Positions 1 through 9,895 are shown, counted from the stretch's first letter. The stretch is 64,000 nt of DNA from Campylobacter sp. 19-13652 (GCF_019702925.1 NZ_AP024713.1:682001-746000), one strand, 5' to 3'. Notes: generated by a model from the sequence alone, not told the origin. Program-made: numbers and translations.

Positions 1-913
1 GCAGTAGTGCTCCATCTATCATCTCTATGCGGTTTGTGGCGGCTATGACGATTACTCCGTTGCTATCCTCAAAGCCGTCCATCTCGGTTAGTAGCTGATT
101 TAGTGTCGCCTCTCGCTCCTCGTTTGCTCCGCTTGTGCCTCTAGCTCTGCCTATAGCGTCTATTTCATCTATAAATACTATCGACGGTGCGCTTGCTCTA
201 GCCTTGGCAAAAAGCTGCCTCACGCGTTTTGCTCCAACGCCGACATACATCTCCACAAAGCTACTGCCATTTTGGTAAAAAAATGGCGTATTTGCCTCTC
301 CAGCGACCGCTTTTGCGACCATGGTTTTGCCCACACCAGGAGGCCCGATTAAAAGTACGCCCTTTGGCATGCTTACGCCAAAACGTTTAAATTTATTAGG
401 GTGTCGTAAAAACTCCACTATCTCCTCAAGCTCGCTTTTAACATCGTCAATGCCTGCTACATCGCTAAAGCGTACTTTTGAGTGTGTTATTTCTGTAAAA
501 TTTGCGCCTTCGCTCTCTTTTTGGTTTGATATTAATAGGCTTTGAGTGCGCTTTTGCTGGCGTAAGAGCGAGATAATAAAAATCACAAAAAACACAGCTA
601 TGGCATAAAAGGCAATATCCTCTGCCATATTATCAGCGCTACTGCTTTCGTAATTTATGGCAAGCTTTGCGATGACTGTATCAACCACGCTTTGTGTTGC
701 TGGCATAGAGTATGTCTCGTTGCCGTTTTTTATGAGCAGTACTCCATCTTGCAAGCTTGCGCTTAAGCCTTCTGGTTGAGCTAGTAGGGTTTGTAGCTCT
801 GGTAGGCTGATTGAGCGCGCGCTGGTGTAGTTTCTAGTAGCGACAACGGTTAAAAGCGCAATTAAAAGCACAAGGGCAAAAATGGCTATTTTTGATTTTT
901 TAAAGATTTGCAT
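1..913 (-). CDS. ftsH: FtsH-like membrane AAA+ metalloprotease, N-terminal part (cut by window edge)
   Basis: Translated from the minus strand starting at the ATG at 911-913, which lies just inside the 3' end of mtaB. The first ~30 residues hold a membrane segment, a short periplasmic stretch follows, a second membrane segment lies near residues 105-122, and then the AAA+ core begins. Visible motifs are Walker A GPPGVGKT and Walker [11 protein letters not shown], followed by the FtsH-type run [16 protein letters not shown]. The zinc-protease domain would lie beyond the left edge. FtsH-family proteins degrade membrane and short-lived cytosolic proteins. The gene order next to mtaB, mscS and aroB suggests the second FtsH-like paralogue found in Campylobacter rather than the housekeeping copy; that assignment is inference. 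Confidence 0.85.
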   Translation of the reverse strand, partial: MQIFKKSKIAIFALVLLIALLTVVATRNYTSARSISLPELQTLLAQPEGLSASLQDGVLLIKNGNETYSMPATQSVVDTVIAKLAINYESSSADNMAEDIAFYAIAVFFVIFIISLLRQQKRTQSLLISNQKESEGANFTEITHSKVRFSDVAGIDDVKSELEEIVEFLRHPNKFKRFGVSMPKGVLLIGPPGVGKTMVAKAVAGEANTPFFYQNGSSFVEMYVGVGAKRVRQLFAKARASAPSIVFIDEIDAIGRARGTSGANEEREATLNQLLTEMDGFEDSNGVIVIAATNRIEMIDGALL

Positions 914-2147
914 AGTTTGCATCCTCTTTTATCTCATATTTGTTTAAGCTTACCCACTCTTTTGATATGTCGCGATTTGAGTGAATGATTATTTTATTGT
1001 AAAACTGATCAAGCCCACTATAAATTCCACTTTCTTGTTCGCTTTCAACTAGCACATTTAGGGTTTGCTTTTTGTGGGCTAGTCTAAATTTATGGTTATT
1101 TTGTGTGACTATCTGCTTTATCTGGGCTAGCCTAGCCTTTGCCACGTCGCCCTTTACGTCGTTTTTTAGCGTGGCTGAGTGAGTACCTTCTCTGGGCGAG
1201 TAGACAAAGGCATGCAAATGAGTAAGGGGGAAGGCTTTAAAATTTTCTAAAGCCTCAGCCCATATCTGCTCGCTTTCACCAGGGTGTCCCACGATAAAAT
1301 CCGTCCCAAGCGCAAAGCCACGCTGCGCAAGATATTCAAAAAGCTCTCTATCTTTTAGCGCAGTATTTCGCCGTCTCATTATGCTTAGCATTTTAGGGCT
1401 TGTGTGCTGAAGTGCGATATGCAGGTGTCTCTCCAGCCATGGCTCGCTTAAAAGCTCTTTAAATTCATCATCAATTTGTACTGGCTCAATCGAGCCAAGT
1501 CTTATGCGCTTTATGCCAGCGATGCTTCCAAGGCGCTTTAAAAGCTTTGCTAGGCTACTGCCCTCCTTACGTCCGTAGCTGCCAATATTTGTGCCAGTAA
1601 GCACTAGCTCATTATAGCCATTTTGCGCTAGGGTTTTGGCTTCGTTTATGATTGATTCCTCGTTCATACTACGTGCTGCGCCACGGACGCTTGGGATTAT
1701 GCAGTAGCTGCATGCAAAATCGCAGCCCTCTTGAATTTTAATAAATGCTTTTGTATGGTTTTCGTAATTTGTTACGATATTTTTATCCACACTGTTTAAA
1801 TTCCCTAGCTCAAAGAATTTAGCCTTGCTTGATAAAAGCTCGTTTATCCTGGATTTTTCACTAGCTCCTAGCACGCCGTCTATCTTGCCAGCTTCAAATA
1901 GCCCTCGCCCCTTGCTAACTGCCCCACAGCCTGTTAAAACCACCTGCGCACCACGCTTTTTTACGCTATTTATGTAGGCTCTCGTGCCGCTATCAGCACT
2001 GTTTGTTACGGTGCAGGAGTTTATTATAACTATGTCGGCTAGGTTTTCATCATTTACTATCTCGTAGTCTTTTACGTAGCTTTTAATGAGTTCGGTATCA
2101 TAGATGTTTGTGCGGCAGCCAAAGGTTTTAAAATAAATTTTTTTCAT
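900..2147 (-). CDS. mtaB: tRNA t6A37 methylthiotransferase MtaB
   Basis: Radical SAM enzyme that adds a methylthio group to N6-threonylcarbamoyladenosine at tRNA position 37. It has the N-terminal UPF0004 start ([14 protein letters not shown], with a first-cluster cysteine), then the radical SAM CxxxCxxC motif CDFACSYC near residue 142, and a C-terminal TRAM-like part. Length of 415 residues is normal for the family. Its start overlaps the mscS stop by 4 bp and its 3' end overlaps the start of the ftsH-like gene, so the genes are transcribed together. MiaB is the close relative; the FGCRTN start and the spacing favour MtaB. Confidence 0.9.
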   Translation of the reverse strand: MKKIYFKTFGCRTNIYDTELIKSYVKDYEIVNDENLADIVIINSCTVTNSADSGTRAYINSVKKRGAQVVLTGCGAVSKGRGLFEAGKIDGVLGASEKSRINELLSSKAKFFELGNLNSVDKNIVTNYENHTKAFIKIQEGCDFACSYCIIPSVRGAARSMNEESIINEAKTLAQNGYNELVLTGTNIGSYGRKEGSSLAKLLKRLGSIAGIKRIRLGSIEPVQIDDEFKELLSEPWLERHLHIALQHTSPKMLSIMRRRNTALKDRELFEYLAQRGFALGTDFIVGHPGESEQIWAEALENFKAFPLTHLHAFVYSPREGTHSATLKNDVKGDVAKARLAQIKQIVTQNNHKFRLAHKKQTLNVLVESEQESGIYSGLDQFYNKIIIHSNRDISKEWVSLNKYEIKEDANYANL

Positions 2148-3766
2148 ACACTAGTCTCCTTTTGGCTTGCTGGACCATTGACTTTCTTTTTTTCCAGATA
2201 GAGATTTTGCGCTGGGTAGGAGATACTTATGTCAGATTCAGCTTTAAAAGCATCAATTATCTCCGTTCCTATCGTGCTTCTTAGCTTTAGTGTGGCATAA
2301 GAATCAGTCATGTACCAGACTGAAATTTTAATTCCATAAGGTTCGACAAAGGTAAAGACACGTGGTTCTATGAGTGGATTTCGCAGGCTGTATTGATCTC
2401 TTAGTTTATTCATCTGTCTGCGTGCGCTTTCTGTTATGCCTTTTGAGTTTCTTGCGGCTATGGTATGTGCTAGGTGGGCTGCTTTTTTGTAATTGCTCTC
2501 AAAGCTTATAAGCACGTCTATGCCGTCCCAGACCGTCTTTAGCCCCGAGTGAGTGTAGTTGCAAATTAGCTCTGTGAAAATATAGTTATTTGGCACAAAT
2601 ACTATGCGTCCGCTTCGTCTGTTTGTGGTGTATGTAGTTAGTGTGATGTCCTCAAAAATAGTCATCCTTAAAAGCGAAATATCTATAATGTCTCCGACAA
2701 ACTCATGCCCTGCGTGGCTTACTTTTACCCTATCTCCCACGTGAAATGTCCCGCCAAATACCACGACCGCCCAGCCAAGCATTGACATAAACATATCCTT
2801 CATCGCAATGGCAATACCAGCCGAGGCAAAGCCAAGCACTGTAACAAGGTAGCTTACATTTTCAATGTAGGCAAAGAGCAAAATCAAAATAATGAGCGAA
2901 AAGTTTATGAAGTTTATAAATTTATTAAAAGTATAAATTCTCTCCTTGTCTTTCATCGTTCGCTTTGCGATGATTTTGCATAAAAACGAAATCAGAATGC
3001 TCGCTATTATAAAAACGGCGATATTTGCCATGCTAAAAAGCTGGCTTTTTATGTCGTTTGTGGTGGTGGCGACTAGCTCCTCGACCTTTTTATCATATAC
3101 GCTATGAGTTATCGTTACTATGTCGTTTGCGGCGTTAAATTCACTTATCTCGCTTTTTGTAACACTTAGCGCGACCTTTAGTTCGTCTATTTTATCGCTG
3201 TCAAATTCATCCTGATGTTTTAGTAGACTTGATAGTATGTCTTGCTTTTTTTCTAAAGTTAGTATAAGGTTAGCAAGATCGTTTATGTGTCTTTCAAATT
3301 CCTCCCTATCAAGGCGGAGTTTTTTTATATAGCTAAATCCTGAAATTAGAGCGATGGGATTTGTTATGCGAGGTGGGGCGTCTATCTCTGGGGCTTGTAA
3401 AATGCTAGAAAACGGCGTCTCCTCGTACTCTTTAAGCATTGAAATTTGCTCTTTTAGAGTTGCTATTTTTTTAATTAGCTCGCTATTTTTGTTATCTTTT
3501 GCCGATTTTAGGCTGTATTCGCTACTTGCTAAGTCCTCTTTTAAATTTTGATATGTGTTGTAGTTTAGATACCTTGTAATCCACACATTACCCCTAAGTC
3601 CCCTGTCTATAGTCTCAAGCTCTTTAATCAAGCTTGATACATCAAAGCTTTTGGCTATGCTCTGAGCCTGGCTGGGTTGTGCGGTATTTTGAGGCTCTTT
3701 TCCGTCTGGTGTAGCCGAAAAAAGCGTACCTAAAAATATAAAAAATGCTAAAAAAGCTCCTCTCAT
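2144..3766 (-). CDS. MscS-family mechanosensitive ion channel
   Basis: A 540-residue membrane protein with an N-terminal signal peptide (MRGAFLAFFIFLGTLF), a long periplasmic helical region, three membrane segments between about residues 245 and 345, and an MscS beta/C-terminal domain. The third segment has the glycine/alanine-rich pore-lining pattern (GFASAGIAIAMKD) followed by the conserved GDRVKV of the beta domain. Channels of this class open on membrane stretch to release solutes during osmotic downshock. It overlaps mtaB downstream and aroB upstream by 4 bp each, so it sits in one operon with them. Confidence 0.88.
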   Translation of the reverse strand: MRGAFLAFFIFLGTLFSATPDGKEPQNTAQPSQAQSIAKSFDVSSLIKELETIDRGLRGNVWITRYLNYNTYQNLKEDLASSEYSLKSAKDNKNSELIKKIATLKEQISMLKEYEETPFSSILQAPEIDAPPRITNPIALISGFSYIKKLRLDREEFERHINDLANLILTLEKKQDILSSLLKHQDEFDSDKIDELKVALSVTKSEISEFNAANDIVTITHSVYDKKVEELVATTTNDIKSQLFSMANIAVFIIASILISFLCKIIAKRTMKDKERIYTFNKFINFINFSLIILILLFAYIENVSYLVTVLGFASAGIAIAMKDMFMSMLGWAVVVFGGTFHVGDRVKVSHAGHEFVGDIIDISLLRMTIFEDITLTTYTTNRRSGRIVFVPNNYIFTELICNYTHSGLKTVWDGIDVLISFESNYKKAAHLAHTIAARNSKGITESARRQMNKLRDQYSLRNPLIEPRVFTFVEPYGIKISVWYMTDSYATLKLRSTIGTEIIDAFKAESDISISYPAQNLYLEKKKVNGPASQKETSV

Positions 3767-4806
3767 TTAAACTCTCCAAGCACGCTTAAGACAAGCTCCT
3801 CGCTAATGTCGCTTCTAATAACCGCATCTCCTATGCCGTGCGGTAGGATAAATTTAATATTTCTACCTTCGCTTTTTTTATCCATAAAAAACTCATCATA
3901 AAAGCTAAGGACGTCTTTTACGCTATACGAGACTGGTAGATTGTGGCGCTTTAGCAGGGCTTTTATGCGCTCTTTTTCACTTTGGCTAATTAACCCAAGT
4001 CTAAAAGCAAGCTCATTTGCCATTACCATTCCCACAGCGACCGCTTCGCCATGAAGTAGCGTGCCATATCCGCTTTCTCGCTCTATGACATGCGCAAATG
4101 TGTGTCCGTAATTTAGTACGGCTCTTATTCCGCTTTCTCGCTCATCGGCTGCTACGACGCGAGCCTTTATCTGCACGCATTTTGCGACTAGATGAGCTAA
4201 GTTTTCTTTAAGTCTTAAATCAGCGCTCTCGCACCACGCAAAAAACTCCTCATCAAAGCAGACCGCCATTTTTATCGCTTCGGCTATGCCAGCGGCCATT
4301 TCTCGCTTAGGCAGGGTGCTTAGCCACTGACTATCGCAATATACCCTGTTTGGCTGATAAAACGAGCCTATTAAATTTTTGCCAAATTTGGAGTTTATTC
4401 CTGTTTTCCCGCCTACGCTTGCGTCAACCTGTGCTAGTAGTGTGGTGGGAACTGAGATAAATTTAATCCCACGCTTGTAAATGCTAGCCGCAAAGCCAGT
4501 CATATCCGTTATCACGCCCCCACCAAAGGCTAGCAGGGTGCTTGATCTATCTAGGCGGCTTACAAAAAGCTGTTCTAGTATCGTCTCAAGCGTGTTTAAA
4601 TTTTTATACTCCTCACCATCTGGGACGCTTATTATGTAAATCTCATCGGCGCTTAGCCTTTTAAGCAGGGTTTGTAGATGAAGTCCAGCGACCTTTGCGT
4701 TTGTGATTATGGCACATTTGCCGTTAATTTTTATATTTTCGTTTTCATCTATAAAGACTTCGTAGTTTATCTCATTTTGCTTTAAATTTAGTGGTATTTT
4801 CATCAT
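3763..4806 (-). CDS. aroB: 3-dehydroquinate synthase
   Basis: Second enzyme of the shikimate pathway: it converts DAHP to 3-dehydroquinate using NAD and a divalent metal. The 347-residue protein shows the NAD-binding GGGVITDMTGF and the family signature SVPTTLLAQVDASVGGKTG, with metal-binding residues in NYGHTFAHVIE and LLHGEAVAVGM. Two ATG codons stand side by side (4804-4806 and 4801-4803); either could start the protein, with AAGG just upstream. It sits between the TrkA-like gene (6-bp gap) and mscS (4-bp overlap). Confidence 0.95.
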   Translation of the reverse strand: MMKIPLNLKQNEINYEVFIDENENIKINGKCAIITNAKVAGLHLQTLLKRLSADEIYIISVPDGEEYKNLNTLETILEQLFVSRLDRSSTLLAFGGGVITDMTGFAASIYKRGIKFISVPTTLLAQVDASVGGKTGINSKFGKNLIGSFYQPNRVYCDSQWLSTLPKREMAAGIAEAIKMAVCFDEEFFAWCESADLRLKENLAHLVAKCVQIKARVVAADERESGIRAVLNYGHTFAHVIERESGYGTLLHGEAVAVGMVMANELAFRLGLISQSEKERIKALLKRHNLPVSYSVKDVLSFYDEFFMDKKSEGRNIKFILPHGIGDAVIRSDISEELVLSVLGEFK

Positions 4807-4812
4807 TTTGCC

Positions 4813-6243
4813 TTATTCAAATTTATCAGATGATGGTATAAAAAGTTGTGCGTTTTTACTAAGTAGTCTGTAAAGTCTATTAAATTTAGTGCTAAAAACC
4901 GCCCAAAAATCGCTATTTACTATCGCCTCATCAAAGATTACAAACTGCATAAAATCGCTCCTTTTTTGAAGCATTAAAAGGGGATTTTCCTCGCTAAATA
5001 CGCTCACTTTTACGCTTTTTTCAAAAAGGCGGCTAAGTCCGTCAAAATAATCAATAAGCTCGTTTGTGTTTGATTGAGTGTTGTAGCAAAAAAGCTCAGT
5101 TCTTAGCCCAAGCTGACTGCATACGTCCATAATTACAGCCGAGTGGTCTTGCAGCTCGTCCTCATCGCCTCCTAGTATGACGCCAGAGTTTACTTGCTGC
5201 AGGCTTACATCGCCTATTTTTAACACAGGTAGCCCAAGCGAGTAAAGCTCTTTTTTAAATTTAAAGAAAAACCTACTATCGCTTATGACTAGCCCAATGT
5301 CTAGATTTGCTGTATCACCTAAAATATCCATAACTCCGATATTTTCATACTCTATCATCACGCTTACCCCAGCCTCGTCAAGCACCCTAAGTGCCTCATA
5401 AGCTGAATTTAATGTAGGGTTTAAAACCTTGAAAAATAGCTTTTTATTAGCGATTTTGTAGTGCATAAAAAGTGCACTATCAATAAGTCTTAAAATATCT
5501 GCCTCATTTTGTATGCTCATATCAATCAAGCAGTAGATATTTGTTCCAAATGGATTTGGAAACTGCGCTTGATCTCGTTTTATAGCGCGAAAGACATTCT
5601 CAAGGACATTTGGATCTCCTACTGTGATTAGGCTATCGCCTGGGCGGATCTTTTCAGCGGAGTTTGGTAAGACTATATCGCCCTCTCTAATAACTAAGGC
5701 TATGCGCCATTTTCGCTGCTGGATACTGCCTATATTTCTATACGCATATGGGCTGTGAGCTGGTACTCTAACTTCCATTATCTCGCCCTCTCCAAGCCCT
5801 ATATTATCGGCAAATAGCGGCATTTCAGGCAGGCTATCGACTAGCTTTGTAGCCATGGTGTTTTTGCCGTCTATTACATCAAGCCTTTTGTCGTTTTCTA
5901 ATACGTCTTTATACTCCGTTAAAGACCACATAGAAAGCATCACGACCTCGACTTCTTTATTGACTTCTCGTATGTTTTCATAGCAGGCGTAGGTGTCGCG
6001 CTTTGAGCTTGTTACAATAATGGCTTGTGCATATGATTGTGAGGAGGTGTTAAATTTAAACTTAGAAAGGCTTGTCGGATCAAACTCAAGTAGCTTAAAT
6101 CTTTGCTTATTTAGTTCCATTTTTGTTATGCGCTCATCGTTTGATATTACGGTGTAGTAGTATGCGCCTAGCTTTGAGCCTGCAAGACGGTTTATAAAGT
6201 GCTTAGCCAAGACGCCTTCTGCTAGAATTAAGATATTTTTCAT
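4813..6243 (-). CDS. TrkA/RCK-domain protein, putative potassium-channel regulator family
   Basis: A 476-residue protein. I chose the ATG at 6241-6243 because GGAGGGG lies directly upstream; an earlier in-frame start at 6279 has no such site. The N-terminus looks like a Rossmann TrkA-N unit (KNILILAEGVLAKHFINRL), although the usual GxGxxG is not clean. A TrkA-C/RCK_C-like region follows around residues 165-245 (GDSLITVGDP), and then a further regulator-like region. This domain order occurs in a Campylobacterota family related to Trk/Kch regulatory subunits. Ligand and partner cannot be read from the sequence. Confidence 0.7.
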   Translation of the reverse strand: MKNILILAEGVLAKHFINRLAGSKLGAYYYTVISNDERITKMELNKQRFKLLEFDPTSLSKFKFNTSSQSYAQAIIVTSSKRDTYACYENIREVNKEVEVVMLSMWSLTEYKDVLENDKRLDVIDGKNTMATKLVDSLPEMPLFADNIGLGEGEIMEVRVPAHSPYAYRNIGSIQQRKWRIALVIREGDIVLPNSAEKIRPGDSLITVGDPNVLENVFRAIKRDQAQFPNPFGTNIYCLIDMSIQNEADILRLIDSALFMHYKIANKKLFFKVLNPTLNSAYEALRVLDEAGVSVMIEYENIGVMDILGDTANLDIGLVISDSRFFFKFKKELYSLGLPVLKIGDVSLQQVNSGVILGGDEDELQDHSAVIMDVCSQLGLRTELFCYNTQSNTNELIDYFDGLSRLFEKSVKVSVFSEENPLLMLQKRSDFMQFVIFDEAIVNSDFWAVFSTKFNRLYRLLSKNAQLFIPSSDKFE

Positions 6244-6292
6244 CACCCCTCCAAAAATAGGTGCATTATACCAAAGCAAAGCTTTAAATCGC

Positions 6293-6298
6293 TATAAT
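6293..6298 (+). promoter_or_regulatory. -10 box of the radA promoter
   Basis: TATAAT, 22 bp upstream of the radA start. It lies in the divergent gap between the TrkA-like gene and radA. No -35 match is evident, as is usual in this group. Confidence 0.6.
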
Positions 6299-6320
6299 CA
6301 CGCCTAAAAAAGGAGCAAAA

Positions 6321-7661
6321 ATGGCAAAAGCAAAGTCTATTTTTGAGTGTGAGGCTTGCGGACATCAGCAAGCTAAATGGACTGGTAAATGCCCGCAATG
6401 CGGGGCGTGGGACAGTCTAAAAGAGCTTAGTAAAACTGAGATTGAGACGATAAAACAAATAAAAAAAGCAAGCAGCCAAACTCAAGTTGCAAAGAGTATA
6501 AAAGAGGTTGAGGTAGAGCGTATAGTCCGATATAGCACTGGTGATAGCGAGCTTGATTTGGTGCTCGGTGGTGGAGTAGTGGAGGGTAGCCTCGTGCTAA
6601 TAGGCGGTAGCCCTGGGATTGGTAAGAGTACGCTTTTATTAAAAATCGCTTCAAATTTAGCCACGCCAGAGCGTAAAGCTCTGTATGTCAGTGGCGAGGA
6701 GAGCGCAAGCCAGATAAAAATGCGAGCCGATAGGCTAGGCGCTGTTAAAAGCGAGCTTTTTTTGCTTACGGAGATAAATTTAGAAAGCATTATCGCTGAG
6801 ATTAGAAATGGAGGGTATAAAACGGTCGTTATTGATTCCATTCAGACGCTTTATAGCGAGAAAAGCCAAAGCGCACCAGGGTCTATTTCGCAGGTTAGAG
6901 AGATTACCTTTGAGCTTATGCGCTTAGCAAAGGACAGTGGCATAAGCATATTTATAATCGGGCATATCACAAAAGAAGGCTCCATAGCAGGTCCTAGGGT
7001 ACTTGAGCATATGGTCGATGTGGTGCTTTATTTTGAAGGCGATGCTGGGCGCGAGCTAAGGATGCTAAGAGGCTTTAAAAACCGCTTTGGCTCAACCAGC
7101 GAGGTTGGAATTTTTGAGATGAGCCCACAAGGATTAATAAGTGCTACTGAAATATCTAGTAAATTCTTTACTCGTGGAGAGGCAATAAGTGGCTCAGCTA
7201 TTACAATCATAATGGAAGGCTCAAGAGCATTAAGTGTAGAAGTACAAGCCCTAGTATGTGAAAGCAGCTACCCAAAGCGAAGTGCAACAGGCTATGAAAG
7301 AAATAGATTAGACATGCTCTTAGCCTTACTTGAGAGAAAGCTAGAGCTTGCCTTAGGACATTATGATGTATTTATAAATATCTCAGGTGGTGTTAGAGTA
7401 GGAGAGACTGCAGCTGATTTAGCTGTCATTGCAGCTATTGTCTCAAGCTTTAAAAATAGACCCATAAGCAAAGAGAGTGTATTTATAGGAGAGCTAAGCC
7501 TAAATGGAGAGATAAGAGATGTCTTTAACCTAGAGCAACGCCTAAAAGAGGCTAGTACTCAAAAATTTAAAAATGCAATAATTCCTTCAAAACCTGCAAA
7601 TTTAAATGGCATAAAAAGCTACATAGTAAAAGACATAAGGCAGGTTTTAGAATGGATGTAA
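6321..7661 (+). CDS. radA: DNA repair protein RadA
   Basis: A RecA-like ATPase that processes branched recombination intermediates. The 446-residue protein has the N-terminal zinc finger (CEACGH then CPQCGAW), Walker A GGSPGIGKST, the RadA-specific KNRFG motif near residue 252, and a C-terminal Lon-protease-like domain. The start has AAAAAGGAGC upstream. The last ~590 bp (from 7071) are duplicated about 2.2 kb downstream. The codon style of this duplicated end (more AGA and TTA) seems to differ from the first 750 bp, so this end may have been imported; that is an impression, not a measurement. Confidence 0.95.
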   Translation: MAKAKSIFECEACGHQQAKWTGKCPQCGAWDSLKELSKTEIETIKQIKKASSQTQVAKSIKEVEVERIVRYSTGDSELDLVLGGGVVEGSLVLIGGSPGIGKSTLLLKIASNLATPERKALYVSGEESASQIKMRADRLGAVKSELFLLTEINLESIIAEIRNGGYKTVVIDSIQTLYSEKSQSAPGSISQVREITFELMRLAKDSGISIFIIGHITKEGSIAGPRVLEHMVDVVLYFEGDAGRELRMLRGFKNRFGSTSEVGIFEMSPQGLISATEISSKFFTRGEAISGSAITIIMEGSRALSVEVQALVCESSYPKRSATGYERNRLDMLLALLERKLELALGHYDVFINISGGVRVGETAADLAVIAAIVSSFKNRPISKESVFIGELSLNGEIRDVFNLEQRLKEASTQKFKNAIIPSKPANLNGIKSYIVKDIRQVLEWM

Positions 7662-7760
7662 GAATAAATTTAATTGGGATAAAATGATAGCTATTCATGC
7701 TAGAGGTAATGAAAGTATAGGCATAGGTAATCTTTCACGCTGCTTTGAGCTTTTTAAATT
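7071..7760 (+). repeat. 690-bp direct repeat, upstream copy (radA 3' end plus start of pseG-like gene)
   Basis: Bases 7071-7760 recur at 9305-9994, apparently without mismatch (constant offset of 2234 bp). The copy runs from the radA KNRFG region through the radA stop, the 22-bp spacer and the first 77 bp of the pseG-like gene. The bases just outside differ on both sides (7070/9304 and 7761/9995). Direct repeats this long allow RecA-dependent deletion or amplification of the 2.2-kb unit between them. Confidence 0.95.
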
Positions 7761-8646
7761 CTTGCAAAAAAGTGGGGAGGATGTGGTTTGTGTGTTTGAA
7801 TGCACTAAGGAGCTTTTTGGTAGGTATGTGGAAAATGGAGTTATTAGAAGTGATGGGCTAGAGGCGTCTTTGCATGCTTTAAGCAAGCTTAAAATAGACG
7901 TGTATATCTGCGATTTAGTGGATGCCACAAAGAGCCTAAGCGACGCCCTAAGAGCCATGGGGGTGCCTAAGATAGCGCATTTTAATGGGCTTGAAGGTGG
8001 CTTTGAGGTGGATGCGCTTTTTATCACAGATGGCTTTAGCTACCCTGCGCCAAGTGGGGGTTTTAGGGTATTTCGTGGGTTTAATTATTACATAGTGCCT
8101 GAAAATTTATTATCAAAACGGCTTAAAAATCCAAAAAACTTAAACGAGATAAAAAACATTTTAATAAGCTTTGGGGGTGCTGATCCAGCCTTTTACACGG
8201 AGCATTTTGTAAGGTGTATAAATCCTGATGATGGACGCGAGTACAAGGTAGTGCTAGGGCCTGCTATGAGCGCGGCTAGAAAGGAGGCTATGCTATCGGT
8301 AAAAAAGCCGAATTTAAGCTTTGTTGATAGTCCGCTGGGGCTTAGTGAGCTTATTTTAAATAGCGATTTGTTGCTTACTCTAGGGGGGATGAGTACGTAT
8401 GAGGCGATGTGCCTAGGAGTGCCTGCGGCTGCGGTTGGCTGGAGCTATCTGGCGTGGATTGTAAAGAGCTTTGGCGAGCTTGGAATGATAAGTGATTTGG
8501 GTGAGATTAGTGGGGCTTATGAGCGGCTTTTGGGGCTTAATGTACAAAGCGTAAATGAAATTTGTAAAAACGCTCATAAAATAATTGATGGCAGTGCGCT
8601 AGAAAATATTAAAAAAGCGTTAGATGAGATTAGGATGGGGAAGTGA
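7684..8646 (+). CDS. pseG: PseG/SpsG-like UDP-sugar hydrolase (pseudaminic acid pathway type)
   Basis: A 320-residue MurG-fold protein. In the PseG family the enzyme removes UDP from a diacetamido-trideoxy sugar to give the free sugar used by PseI. The N-terminal glycine loop is visible as GNESIGIGNLSRC; the C-terminal nucleotide-binding half contains ISFGGADP and LTLGGMSTYEAM. In C. jejuni PseG the loop reads GxGH, with the His being catalytic; here the position is Asn. The gene starts 22 bp after radA and its stop overlaps the next gene (GTGA). The rest of the pathway (pseF, pseI) lies at 29-31 kb. The Asn leaves room for a changed substrate or mechanism. Confidence 0.65.
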   Translation: MIAIHARGNESIGIGNLSRCFELFKFLQKSGEDVVCVFECTKELFGRYVENGVIRSDGLEASLHALSKLKIDVYICDLVDATKSLSDALRAMGVPKIAHFNGLEGGFEVDALFITDGFSYPAPSGGFRVFRGFNYYIVPENLLSKRLKNPKNLNEIKNILISFGGADPAFYTEHFVRCINPDDGREYKVVLGPAMSAARKEAMLSVKKPNLSFVDSPLGLSELILNSDLLLTLGGMSTYEAMCLGVPAAAVGWSYLAWIVKSFGELGMISDLGEISGAYERLLGLNVQSVNEICKNAHKIIDGSALENIKKALDEIRMGK

Positions 8647-9287
8647 GCATTGATTTAAAGGTGTGCAATGAGAATGATTTTAGGATAAACTCATATATCC
8701 TAAGCGTGGGCGAGGCGTCTATTGTCATAGACCCAAATAATTATGACAAAATAAAGCAAGCCCTTGGCAAAAATAGGCTTGATTATATTATTTTAACCCA
8801 TGAGCATTTTGATCATATAATGGCGGTAAATGCCCTAAAAAACGACTACGGCGCACAGGTCATAGCTCAGAAAAAAGCTAGCGTAAATATCACCTTGCCT
8901 TTAAAGAATTTATCACGCTTTGGTGGATATTTGCTAGGGCTTATGAACGCACAATCAGACGCAGTGGTAAATGAGATAAGCCTAGATAGGGCTGATGTGG
9001 AATTTGATGATGGCTATGATTTAAAATGGCAAGGGCTTAATATTAGGCTTTTTCATACGCCAGGGCATAGCGAGGGTAGCAGCTGTATTATTGTAAATGA
9101 CTGGCTCTTTTGTGGAGATAGCCTTTTTAGCCATACGGATACTTCATTTATTGGTGGTGCTAGGGCTAGGAGGGTGTATGAGCAAAAAAGTGTGCCGTTT
9201 TTTAGCTCGCTGGATAAAAATATGCGAGTTTTTGCAGGGCATTATGATAGCTTTTTGCTTAAGGACGCTTTTATTTTTAAAAATTAG
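8643..9287 (+). CDS. Metallo-beta-lactamase-fold hydrolase
   Basis: A 214-residue protein of the glyoxalase II-like MBL family. Metal ligands are visible: HEHFDH at about residues 57-62, the TPGHS histidine at about 141, GDSLF (Asp about 159), and a C-terminal AGHYDS histidine. It starts at a GTG overlapping the stop of the pseG-like gene by 4 bp, so the two are translationally coupled. Because of that coupling it may act on a sugar or thioester intermediate of surface-glycan synthesis, but the substrate is unknown. Both genes lie inside the 2.2-kb unit bounded by the radA direct repeats. Confidence 0.7.
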   Translation: MSIDLKVCNENDFRINSYILSVGEASIVIDPNNYDKIKQALGKNRLDYIILTHEHFDHIMAVNALKNDYGAQVIAQKKASVNITLPLKNLSRFGGYLLGLMNAQSDAVVNEISLDRADVEFDDGYDLKWQGLNIRLFHTPGHSEGSSCIIVNDWLFCGDSLFSHTDTSFIGGARARRVYEQKSVPFFSSLDKNMRVFAGHYDSFLLKDAFIFKN

Positions 9288-9304
9288 GCTTTGGCTTACA
9301 GCTG

Positions 9305-9895
9305 GGCTTTAAAAACCGCTTTGGCTCAACCAGCGAGGTTGGAATTTTTGAGATGAGCCCACAAGGATTAATAAGTGCTACTGAAATATCTAGTAAATTC
9401 TTTACTCGTGGAGAGGCAATAAGTGGCTCAGCTATTACAATCATAATGGAAGGCTCAAGAGCATTAAGTGTAGAAGTACAAGCCCTAGTATGTGAAAGCA
9501 GCTACCCAAAGCGAAGTGCAACAGGCTATGAAAGAAATAGATTAGACATGCTCTTAGCCTTACTTGAGAGAAAGCTAGAGCTTGCCTTAGGACATTATGA
9601 TGTATTTATAAATATCTCAGGTGGTGTTAGAGTAGGAGAGACTGCAGCTGATTTAGCTGTCATTGCAGCTATTGTCTCAAGCTTTAAAAATAGACCCATA
9701 AGCAAAGAGAGTGTATTTATAGGAGAGCTAAGCCTAAATGGAGAGATAAGAGATGTCTTTAACCTAGAGCAACGCCTAAAAGAGGCTAGTACTCAAAAAT
9801 TTAAAAATGCAATAATTCCTTCAAAACCTGCAAATTTAAATGGCATAAAAAGCTACATAGTAAAAGACATAAGGCAGGTTTTAGAATGGATGTAA
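9305..9895 (+). pseudogene. radA: Truncated radA copy (C-terminal ~196 codons)
   Basis: Identical in protein sequence to the RadA C-terminus from the KNRFG region to the end, but it lacks the zinc finger, Walker A and Walker B parts and has no radA promoter. An internal ATG at 9353 opens a 180-codon frame covering the Lon-like domain, with no convincing ribosome binding site. It is best read as a duplication remnant that can serve as a recombination partner for intact radA. Confidence 0.85.

Noticed and set aside
9353-9895. 180-codon frame as an independent Lon-domain protein
   Set aside because: It is identical to the RadA C-terminus, without a promoter or ribosome binding site; treated as a pseudogene of the duplication.
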